Assembly (NCBI GenBank): GCA_002354205.1
Contig: DELD01000061.1
Span: forward strand, 20,916 to 52,676
Length of the DNA stretch: 31,761 bases
Reading direction: 5' to 3'
DNA from: Micavibrio sp. UBA2705
Lineage (GTDB): Bacteria; Pseudomonadota; Alphaproteobacteria; Micavibrionales; Micavibrionaceae
Positions 16,611 through 23,650 of the stretch are shown piece after piece. A program made the position numbers and the translations under genes. Position 1 is the stretch's first letter, and each line of letters opens with the position of its first letter. The notes under the pieces were generated by a model. That model saw only the letters and a list, made by a program, of their open reading frames with translations, was not told where the DNA came from and made no database searches.

Positions 16611-16643
16611 AAAAAAAGATCCGGAAGGCAGCGCAGCTCCGGA
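16611..16643 (-). terminator. Intrinsic terminator of tetR operon
   Basis: On the minus strand TCCGGA pairs with a second TCCGGA across a 12-nt GC-rich loop, followed by TCTTTTTTT. It starts 27 bp after the tetR stop codon. Confidence 0.65.
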
Positions 16644-16670
16644 AAATAAAGGCCTGAGATATAATGTGAA

Positions 16671-17279
16671 TTATACTTTTTTGATATTTAAAAAGCGGTA
16701 AATGCCTGTTTCAAGGTCAGTACGCATTGTTTTTTCATCGTCAAATATCCGTGAATAGGTCAGCACACCATTCGCATATTGATAAACCATCCGCGCGAGC
16801 TGTAGGCTATCTTTTGGCAGTTCAATAACATTGCTTTGCGCTAAATCATCAATGACCGTTTGCCAATAATGAACTTCATTACCAACATATTCTTTACTGG
16901 CTTCACGGATAATGTCATCACCTTGGGAGTTAATAGCCCCTGCCGTAAAAAACGGGCAACCACTGACCTTTTGCGCTGCAGTTTCTGTACTTTGGAAGCC
17001 TTTATAGTAAATATAACCAATCATGTTATCAAGTTTTTTGATCGATTCATGCCGCTCCGCCAATAAAGACTGCAAGACCATTTCTTCGTTTTTCATTTTA
17101 TAGGCTGCCGCCTCAGCATAAAGCGTAGCTTTTGATTTAAAATGATGGTAAAACGCGCCTTTAGTCACCCCGGCTTTTTCGCAAATCTCATTCACCCCAA
17201 CATCCGTATAACTACTCATACGAACTAGATCTATCGCGGTCTCAATAAGCTTTACTTTTGAATTTGTTTTCGGGGCCAT
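16671..17279 (-). CDS. TetR/AcrR-family transcriptional regulator
   Basis: A 202-residue repressor-type regulator. Residues about 8-55 form the TetR helix-turn-helix, with VNEICEKAGVTKGAFYHHFKSK containing the family's typical YHHF-x-K end. The C-terminal ligand-binding domain is helical and contains SGCPFFTAGAI, a position where related regulators have GCLL/GCPV. The ligand is not predictable. It follows the four-EF-hand gene by about 13 bp on the same strand, so the two are one transcription unit. The promoter region of that operon has CATACCAA repeats that match a perfect palindrome downstream, so autoregulation is likely. A terminator follows the gene. Confidence 0.9.
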   Translation of the reverse strand: MAPKTNSKVKLIETAIDLVRMSSYTDVGVNEICEKAGVTKGAFYHHFKSKATLYAEAAAYKMKNEEMVLQSLLAERHESIKKLDNMIGYIYYKGFQSTETAAQKVSGCPFFTAGAINSQGDDIIREASKEYVGNEVHYWQTVIDDLAQSNVIELPKDSLQLARMVYQYANGVLTYSRIFDDEKTMRTDLETGIYRFLNIKKV

Positions 17280-17292
17280 AATGCAATCCTAT

Positions 17293-17892
17293 TCACTTAT
17301 ATTCCGGCACTTTAATCTTTTGTGAATCCACGCCGCCTCTAGGTGACAATTTATCATCAACTAACCTGTATTCTCTATATTCGACCTCCGCATCATCATT
17401 TTGATCCATGCGATAAAAACGGTCTTTATAAAAACGATAATGCTCTTCCCAGCTCAAAGCGCCATCATCATTCTTATCCGCTTGTTTAATACGCAGTTCA
17501 TAACGCTTAATACGATCATCTGCGATTGCGCCATGAAAATCCTCACGGTTTTGTTCAAAAACTTCGAAGGACAAATCAAGCTCAGTCTTATCCCATAGAC
17601 CATCTTTATTCAAATCATAGCGTTTGAAAGCGCTGAGTATATGGTCATCAATTTCCTGCTCGTTCAAAACCCAATCTTTATTCAGATCGATTTCCTGAAA
17701 AAACGGCAAGCGCCTTTTATAGCGTTTCACCAGCTTATCGGGTACTTTTTCGGTTTCCCAAAACGGCTTATTCTTATCCGAAAAAGCCACATCTGCGCCT
17801 TGCGCAAAAGCGGGGCTTTGCAAAGCCTCCACCGCGAAAAACACACATAAAAAAACAAATAATTGTAAATAGCCTCGCAAGCTACCCCGCAA
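17293..17892 (-). CDS. Secreted protein with four EF-hand loops
   Basis: An exported protein of about 199 residues. After a signal peptide ending in QSPAFA it contains four 12-residue EF-hand loops with acidic residues at the calcium positions: DLNKDWVLNEQE, DLNKDGLWDKTE, DKNDDGALSWEE and DQNDDAEVEYRE. The spacing suggests paired EF-hands, calmodulin-like in count. No enzyme domain is present, so a periplasmic calcium sensor or buffer is the likely role. The start is uncertain because no ATG exists near it. The longest frame uses TTG at 17916, but TTG at 17892 has AGGA 9 nt upstream and keeps a basic, well-formed signal peptide; TTG at 17880 is also possible. It is cotranscribed with tetR. 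Confidence 0.82.
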   Translation of the reverse strand: MRGSLRGYLQLFVFLCVFFAVEALQSPAFAQGADVAFSDKNKPFWETEKVPDKLVKRYKRRLPFFQEIDLNKDWVLNEQEIDDHILSAFKRYDLNKDGLWDKTELDLSFEVFEQNREDFHGAIADDRIKRYELRIKQADKNDDGALSWEEHYRFYKDRFYRMDQNDDAEVEYREYRLVDDKLSPRGGVDSQKIKVPEYK

Positions 17893-17948
17893 TTCTAATG
17901 ATCCTAAAAAATACAATACCGTAATAAATTACGAAATATCGACAACAA

Positions 17949-17984
17949 CATACCAATCTCCATGATAGCATACCAACTGTTATC
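17949..17984. promoter_or_regulatory. Two CATACCAA operator-like repeats, 20 bp apart
   Basis: CATACCAA occurs at 17949-17956 and 17969-17976, spaced by exactly 20 bp. The second extends to CATACCAACTGTTAT, matching 13 of 15 positions of the palindrome at 16568. They lie between the divergent EF-hand/tetR operon and metF and could control either. Confidence 0.5.
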
Positions 17985-18019
17985 TTTCTATACAAACTAA
18001 CGCATAAGGTGAAAAAAAA

Positions 18020-18045
18020 CTTGCAATCAAATACAAGAATGCAAG
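18020..18045. promoter_or_regulatory. Spaced inverted repeat before metF
   Basis: CTTGCA (18020-18025) and TGCAAG (18040-18045) are perfect 6-bp arms separated by 14 bp, ending 15 bp before the metF ribosome-binding site. It may be a regulator site. It does not match a known methionine riboswitch. Confidence 0.3.
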
Positions 18046-18076
18046 AATTACACGAGAAATAAGGAAGTGAAACACA

Positions 18077-18916
18077 ATGAACTTACCAACGCTCAGTTTT
18101 GAATTTTTTCCACCGAAAACCGCCGCCGGTCACGTAAAGCTCTTAGATACGATCAAGCGCCTAAACCATTACGCACCAGAGCTTGTAACCCTCACTTGCG
18201 CCGCAGCTAATGATCAAGATTGCCATAGCCTTGAGACATTTCAGAGTATCCACGCCGCCTTCCCTGCGCTTAATCGCGCAGCGCATTTAACATTCCTTTC
18301 TGCGACTAAGGCCGAAATAAGCGCACAGGCGGACCACTTATGGGCAAAAAACATCCGCAGCATTGTCGCGTTAAGAGGCGATATCCCTGAGGGAAAAGCC
18401 TTAGAAGACTTCGCCTCCGATGCGTATTACCGCTATACAAATGAATTTATTGCAGGGTTAAAAGCGCAGCATGATTTCACCATCTATGTTGGCACATATC
18501 CTGAAAAACACCCTGAATCTGTTGACCAAAGCCAAGACCTTATGGCGCTTAAATACAAAGCGCAAGCGGGCGCAGATAAAGCTTTAACGCAGTTTTTCTT
18601 TGACAATGAGGTGTTTTACGACTTTTGCGCACAGGCGCAAGATTACGGTATTAATATACCCATTTGCCCAGGCATCCTGCCTATACAGAATTATAGTAAG
18701 CTGGTTAGCTTCGCAAAAACCTGCCAAGCGACGATCCCACGCTGGATTATTGACGGTTTTGAAAGGCATAAAGACTGCGCCGACAGCCAACAACACTTCG
18801 CGCAAGACATTCTCAATAAACAAGTCGCTGATCTGGCAAAAAATAACATTGCCCATATCCATTTCTACACGCTGAACAACGCGAAAATGATTGAGAACTG
18901 CTTAAACACGCTCTAA
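18077..18916 (+). CDS. metF: Methylenetetrahydrofolate reductase
   Basis: FAD-dependent reduction of 5,10-methylene-THF to 5-methyl-THF, the methyl donor for methionine synthesis. The 279-residue length is normal for bacterial MetF. Signatures include LSFEFFPPKT (residues 6-15, with the conserved Glu9), ELVTLTCAA, NIRSIVALRGDIP, TYPEKHPES, TQFFFDNEVF, CPGILPIQNY and HFYTLNNAKM near the C-terminus. AAGGAAG 9 nt upstream supports the start. The last four bases overlap the convergent nucleoside hydrolase gene, so the two stop codons interlock. It supplies the methyl-THF used by MetE encoded 2.3 kb downstream (MetE itself uses the polyglutamated cofactor). Confidence 0.95.
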   Translation: MNLPTLSFEFFPPKTAAGHVKLLDTIKRLNHYAPELVTLTCAAANDQDCHSLETFQSIHAAFPALNRAAHLTFLSATKAEISAQADHLWAKNIRSIVALRGDIPEGKALEDFASDAYYRYTNEFIAGLKAQHDFTIYVGTYPEKHPESVDQSQDLMALKYKAQAGADKALTQFFFDNEVFYDFCAQAQDYGINIPICPGILPIQNYSKLVSFAKTCQATIPRWIIDGFERHKDCADSQQHFAQDILNKQVADLAKNNIAHIHFYTLNNAKMIENCLNTL

Positions 18917-19893
18917 ACAGTAAAGCCGAGTGTCTTTAACAGGCTTGTTTTGATACCATCTGATTGCACGTCGTCAAGCGCTAGCAAAGCGGCATTGTCA
19001 GCCCTGCCATCTGCGCAGCCTATCAACCGGCCAAACATAGCGCCATCCATCGCAAGGTCAATATTAAGACAGCAAGGCTGAAACCATTCAGGATGTTTAA
19101 GCACAACCATGACCGCGGGGTCATGAAAACGGAAAACAGGCTCTGGTGAAAAATCACGGCAATGCGCCACCATTATATCCTGCGCATGGCGCGCCAACTC
19201 CGTTTGCGGCGCAAGCGCCATAACGTCATCACAGGTAAGCATAATCGGCCACGTCGTATTCATCGCGACAAAGTCGACCCGCACACCACTTTTTAAAGCC
19301 GCGCTAACAGCATAAGGGTCTGCGCCAATGTTAAAGTCAGCAAAAGGTAATTTATCCCATAAAGCATCAAATTTACCGCCCATCATCACGACGCGGTCAA
19401 TGTAATCACCAAGCCGCGCCCCCATAGCCGTACAAATAAGTGCAAAATTCGTTGCGGGGCCTGTAATCACATAGGTCAGTTTCGTGCCGTGTTTTTCAAA
19501 CTGCGCTTTAATGAAGTCTATAATGGCGTTAATATTATCATTCAGGGCTTGCTGCGCGTAATAAGCCGTGCGTTGTGGATCAAAGGGCAAGGTGATGTTA
19601 CACAGGCCATTACCTGACGCCGCCTGTCGCGGCGCGACCACTTCATCAAAATAACGATGTGGCTGCGTTGGCGCATCCGCGCCCTTGAATACAGGGATTT
19701 CATTTTCAGGAAACGCACCAAGCACACGGCGGCAATTTTCAACCACATTATTAAGCGGGGTGTTGCCATAGGAAGCCACGACGCCACATAAAGGCATTTC
19801 ATCAAGCAATGCATACCAAATCGCCAGCGCATCATCACGGCCTGTATCACAGTCGAGTATAAACGGCGCTAAAGGAGCGGAAGAAAAAACCAT
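18913..19893 (-). CDS. Inosine/uridine-type nucleoside hydrolase
   Basis: Cytosolic N-ribohydrolase of 326 residues that splits a nucleoside into base and ribose. The diagnostic calcium-binding motif DCDTGRDDA is at residues 14-22, with Asp14, Asp16, Asp20 and Asp21. Others are VVASYGNTPL (the family's G-N pair), TYVITGPATNFAL, VMMGG, ADFNIGADPYA and FRFHDPAVMVV, which carries the conserved HDP. No signal peptide is visible. Substrate preference cannot be fixed. The ATG at 19893 has only a weak upstream GGA. It lies 50 bp after an unknown leftward gene and may share its transcript. It overlaps metF by four bases at the 3' ends. Confidence 0.92.
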   Translation of the reverse strand: MVFSSAPLAPFILDCDTGRDDALAIWYALLDEMPLCGVVASYGNTPLNNVVENCRRVLGAFPENEIPVFKGADAPTQPHRYFDEVVAPRQAASGNGLCNITLPFDPQRTAYYAQQALNDNINAIIDFIKAQFEKHGTKLTYVITGPATNFALICTAMGARLGDYIDRVVMMGGKFDALWDKLPFADFNIGADPYAVSAALKSGVRVDFVAMNTTWPIMLTCDDVMALAPQTELARHAQDIMVAHCRDFSPEPVFRFHDPAVMVVLKHPEWFQPCCLNIDLAMDGAMFGRLIGCADGRADNAALLALDDVQSDGIKTSLLKTLGFTV

Positions 19894-19943
19894 GACACAT
19901 CCATCATCTTAAAAAATATAAGCGCAACACATCTGAGAGGCGA

Positions 19944-21077
19944 TTATTTCATCACTTTCATCATCGATGTATTCGTATGTGTATTGGTAACATGTGAGAC
20001 AGGTTTTGCACCGATAAACCAAGAAAGCGGCATATTTACGCCCAAATTTTTCTGAATATCTTCACAGAAAGTAAAATTCACATCCCGCATCGTGTTTGTA
20101 AAGTCCTGCGCATTTTCACGCTGAACCGTAAAGCGTGAAGCTACATCCATGAAAATCCCCGGCAAGCGGCCTTTTTTACCATCAATCTTAACGACAAAGC
20201 CATCAAACAATAAATCGCGCGGCGTTTGCACATCAGAATTTACGCCATGATAATTGACGCTAATACTCACCGGAACAGATTTATCTTTATGCTTAATTTC
20301 GCTCAATTCAGCATCATCCGCCGAACAAAAACATGTCGAAATGCCCGCTAAATAGCCATAATCAAAAATATGTGCCTCATCCATCTGGTTTTCAAGCCAG
20401 TTAAGCATCCGCGCATGACGTATATTATCTTCAAGCAAGATAATTGGCTGTTTTTCACCTGTTTCTTTATAGCGCTGTTTTAAATCATCACGGATGATTT
20501 TCATCTGCTCCGAGATTTTCGGATGGCCTGGGCGCGCCGTATAATCAAAATAATCACGCCCACATAAAGAAAACAAGCGTGAAAACGAGATATCACCGCC
20601 AAAGCCTTCTGGCACATGAATCATGTCGTCCAAAGAAATCAAATACGGGGGCGGCGTACTGTTGCCAATATCCATTTTATTCGCTTGTTCGACCACAGTC
20701 TGCGTTAATTCTTTGGCATCATAGACATGAAAATGTATATTGTCGCGCTGCATTTCATCTAAGCCATATTTTCCTACATCGAGGTTATCAGCCAAAGCAT
20801 CAAAAGACCGCGTAAGCCATGTCTGGTAAGCTTTTTCAGCAATATCCTCAACACGCAAATCCACACTGCGCTGATCGCCGCTTTCAGCGGCAAGCATATT
20901 AAATTTTTCTTTTACGGGAAGTTTATACGTAATTTCACGCAGCAAGCGTTCTTTTAACGGCGCCGTAACATGATCCGTGTCATCACGAATAACGAGGGTT
21001 AGGCTATCTTGGCGGCCACGTAGCGCATTAACAGTCTGCTCTGCATCGCCAATTGAAATTTTTCTTACGTTTACCAT
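19944..21077 (-). CDS. Unknown 377-residue cytosolic protein
   Basis: Not recognised. It has no signal peptide or membrane segment. The composition is that of a soluble alpha/beta enzyme. QPIILLEDNIRHARMLNWLENQ around residues 210-232 superficially resembles the acidic loop of phosphoribosyltransferases, and DLLFDGFVVKIDGKKGRLPGIFMDVASRF has the look of a second alpha/beta core. Neither is enough for a function. The C-terminus is Thr/Ser/His-rich (HVTNTHTNTSMMKVMK). The ATG at 21077 follows GGGGAG by about 3-5 nt. It sits just upstream of the nucleoside hydrolase gene on the same strand, so a link to nucleoside or ribose metabolism is a weak inference. Confidence 0.7.
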   Translation of the reverse strand: MVNVRKISIGDAEQTVNALRGRQDSLTLVIRDDTDHVTAPLKERLLREITYKLPVKEKFNMLAAESGDQRSVDLRVEDIAEKAYQTWLTRSFDALADNLDVGKYGLDEMQRDNIHFHVYDAKELTQTVVEQANKMDIGNSTPPPYLISLDDMIHVPEGFGGDISFSRLFSLCGRDYFDYTARPGHPKISEQMKIIRDDLKQRYKETGEKQPIILLEDNIRHARMLNWLENQMDEAHIFDYGYLAGISTCFCSADDAELSEIKHKDKSVPVSISVNYHGVNSDVQTPRDLLFDGFVVKIDGKKGRLPGIFMDVASRFTVQRENAQDFTNTMRDVNFTFCEDIQKNLGVNMPLSWFIGAKPVSHVTNTHTNTSMMKVMK

Positions 21078-21262
21078 GCGCTCCCCACATATTGGTTGAA
21101 CATAATTATATATTAGGGTCGAGTGATGTTTTATGACAAAATAAATACAGAGTCAAGCCTCTTAATTTTGTCCAATAAAATGAAGAACTTAAAACGCCTT
21201 GCACGAGGTCCTAATTTCATGTGTAATATAAGCTAAAAATGCACAACAGGCAGGATATAAAC

Positions 21263-23554
21263 ATGGTTACAGCAACAAATTTAGGTTTCCCCAGAATTGG
21301 CGGAAAACGCGAGCTTAAAAAAGCCACCGAATCTTTTTGGAAAGGTACAACAAGCGAAGCTGATTTGTTTAATGCTGGAAAATCCTTAAGGCTAAAAAAC
21401 TGGAATGTGCAAAAAGACGCAGGCATCACACATATTCCAGTTGGCGATTTTTCATTTTATGACCATGTCCTTGATATGTGTGCCCTGCTTGGCTGCGTTC
21501 CTAAGCGTTACAACTGGGACGGCGGCAAAGTCGACACGGCAACCTATTTTGCTATGGCACGCGGCACAGACGATGCGCCTGCAATGGAAATGACCAAATG
21601 GTTTAACACCAATTACCATTACATCGTCCCAGAATTTGAGACGGTCGAAAACTTAAAGCTCTCCACCACAAAGTTATTTGATGAGATTAAAGAAGCGCAG
21701 GCCCTAGGCATCACACCGCGCCCTGTAATATTAGGCCCGCTATCTTTCATCGGCCTTGGCAAAATAAAATCAGATACTTTAAGTCGCGATGATATTCTCA
21801 TCGCGCTCTTGCCACTTTACACGCAAATTCTGCAAAAGCTAGAAGCTTTAAATGTTGAATGGGTACAAATTGATGAACCATTGCTCGTCACCGATATTTG
21901 TGATGGCATGCGCCAAGCATACCGCAAAATCTATGGCACATTAAAAAGCAGTACCAATGTAAAAATCCTCCTCGCGACTTATTTCGAAGAACTTGGTGAG
22001 AATAAAGACCTTGCCATGAACATTGATGTCCATGCCCTGCATATTGACCTTAAACGCGGCGGCACGCAGCTTGACTATATATTACAGCATTTGCCGCGCG
22101 AACGCACATTATCCATCGGCCTTGTAGACGGGCGCAATATTTGGCGCACAGATTTAGATGTCGCGATAACCCTCGCGGAAAAAGCACGTGAATCTACTGG
22201 CTCAAGCCGTTTAATGATTGCACCGAGCTGTTCAATGATACACTGCCCCGTTGATGTAAGCCAAGAAACTAAATGCGACAGCGACATTAAAGAATGGCTA
22301 GCCTTTGCAACCCAAAAAATCGATGAAATCGCCATTATAACAAAGGCACTTAACGAAGGACGCGATAGCGTCGCCCAAGAACTGGCTGACAATAAGGCAG
22401 CTCTCGACCGCCGTACAACATCAACCAAAATTCATAACCCTGATGTGAAAGAACGTATCAGCGCGATCACATCACCAATGTATTCACGCAAAGCGCCTTA
22501 TAACGCGCGTAAAGATGTACAAGCGGATATATTCAAACTACCAAGCTTTCCCACCACCACCATTGGCTCCTTCCCGCAAACCAAGGAAATCCGCCAAGCG
22601 CGCGCCGCCTATAAAAAAGGCAGTCTTTCCCAAGACAGCTACATAGCAGCAATGAAAAAAGGAATTGAACATGTCGTGCGCTATCAAGAAAGCATTGATA
22701 TAGATGTTCTTGTCCACGGCGAGGCAGAACGCAATGATATGGTCGAGTATTTCGGCGAGCAACTTGATGGTTTTGCCTTTACGCAATTTGGCTGGGTACA
22801 ATCTTACGGCTCACGCTATGTTAAGCCGCCAATCATTTTTGGGGATATCACACGCCCCAAAGCGATGACCGTCAAATGGTCATCTTATGCGCAGTCATTA
22901 ACCGAGCGCCCGCTGAAGGGTATGCTGACCGGCCCTGTGACTATTCTGTTCTGGTCATTTATTCGTGACGACCAGCCCTTATCTGAAACGTGCCGCCAAA
23001 TTGGCCTTGCCATTCGCGATGAAGTAACAGACCTTGAAAATGCGGGTATCAAAGCTATTCAAATTGACGAGCCTGCCATCCGTGAAGGCTTGCCCATCAG
23101 AAAAGATGACTGGGCGGCCTACCTCAAATGGGCGGTTGAATGCTTTAAACTTTCTTCATGCGGGGTTGCGGACAAAACGCAAATTCACACCCATATGTGT
23201 TATTCTGAATTTAATGACATTATTGAATCCATCGCCGCGCTTGACGCAGATGTGATATCCATCGAAACCAGCCGTTCACAAATGGAGCTGCTTGATGCTT
23301 TTGCCGATTACAACTATCCAAACGAAATTGGCCCTGGCGTTTATGATATACACTCACCGCGTATTCCGGCAGAAGGTGAAATGGTTGCATTGTTAAACAA
23401 AGCCTGCGCCGTATTAAAAGCACAGCAAATTTGGGTCAATCCTGATTGCGGCCTAAAAACACGCAGCTGGGATGAAGTGAAACCTGCTTTAGAACACATG
23501 GTCAGCGCCGCAAAAAAAATGCGCGCAGCCCGCGCAAAATCACAAGCGGCCTAA
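21263..23554 (+). CDS. metE: Cobalamin-independent methionine synthase
   Basis: 5-methyltetrahydropteroyltriglutamate-homocysteine methyltransferase of 763 residues, the usual full length, working in the cytosol. It is built of two homologous barrels: residues 1-360 begin LGFPRIGGKRELKKATESFW, and the catalytic half from about 420 begins LPSFPTTTIGSFPQTKEIR. The zinc ligands of Escherichia coli MetE map, with an offset of three, to His644, Cys646, Glu668 and Cys729 (HTHMCYSEF, ISIETSRS, NPDCGLKTR). The longest frame starts at 21239, but AGGA 7 nt before the ATG at 21263 and the canonical sequence MVTATNLGFPRIGG favour the latter. No cobalamin or SAM riboswitch was recognised upstream. A strong hairpin terminator follows. 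Confidence 0.96.
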   Translation: MVTATNLGFPRIGGKRELKKATESFWKGTTSEADLFNAGKSLRLKNWNVQKDAGITHIPVGDFSFYDHVLDMCALLGCVPKRYNWDGGKVDTATYFAMARGTDDAPAMEMTKWFNTNYHYIVPEFETVENLKLSTTKLFDEIKEAQALGITPRPVILGPLSFIGLGKIKSDTLSRDDILIALLPLYTQILQKLEALNVEWVQIDEPLLVTDICDGMRQAYRKIYGTLKSSTNVKILLATYFEELGENKDLAMNIDVHALHIDLKRGGTQLDYILQHLPRERTLSIGLVDGRNIWRTDLDVAITLAEKARESTGSSRLMIAPSCSMIHCPVDVSQETKCDSDIKEWLAFATQKIDEIAIITKALNEGRDSVAQELADNKAALDRRTTSTKIHNPDVKERISAITSPMYSRKAPYNARKDVQADIFKLPSFPTTTIGSFPQTKEIRQARAAYKKGSLSQDSYIAAMKKGIEHVVRYQESIDIDVLVHGEAERNDMVEYFGEQLDGFAFTQFGWVQSYGSRYVKPPIIFGDITRPKAMTVKWSSYAQSLTERPLKGMLTGPVTILFWSFIRDDQPLSETCRQIGLAIRDEVTDLENAGIKAIQIDEPAIREGLPIRKDDWAAYLKWAVECFKLSSCGVADKTQIHTHMCYSEFNDIIESIAALDADVISIETSRSQMELLDAFADYNYPNEIGPGVYDIHSPRIPAEGEMVALLNKACAVLKAQQIWVNPDCGLKTRSWDEVKPALEHMVSAAKKMRAARAKSQAA

Positions 23555-23582
23555 TAAGCCATTATCAGGCAAGCAAGAATAC

Positions 23583-23611
23583 AAAAGCCAGTATGCAAAT
23601 ACTGGCTTTTT
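23583..23611. terminator. Bidirectional terminator between metE and wzc-like gene
   Basis: AAAAGCCAGTAT (23583-23594) and ATACTGGCTTTT (23599-23610) form a perfect 12-bp stem with a GCAA loop. It has five T residues on the plus side and the matching A-run on the other. It lies 28 bp past metE and 40 bp past the end of the convergent wzc-like gene. Confidence 0.9.
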
Positions 23612-23650
23612 AATGACTTCAGGGCGGCGTTAACGGGGCGCGGCGCGAAG

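Larger units (their letters stand above)
16305..16670. other. Gene-free stretch between the phosphorelay gene and tetR
   Basis: This 366-bp very AT-rich stretch has no credible ORF on either strand. It contains the leader of the receiver-Hpt gene, a large imperfect inverted repeat (16389-16463), a TetR-type palindrome (16568-16583) and the tetR terminator (16611-16643). The rest, including the A/T runs around 16480-16525, shows nothing I can assign. Confidence 0.7.

Noticed and set aside
21078..21262. Possible SAM or cobalamin riboswitch upstream of metE (AAGCTAAAAATG resembles part of the SAM-II consensus)
   Set aside because: The remaining SAM-II elements and pseudoknot pairing are absent, and no B12-box is present. 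Only the short AGCTAAAAA match remains.
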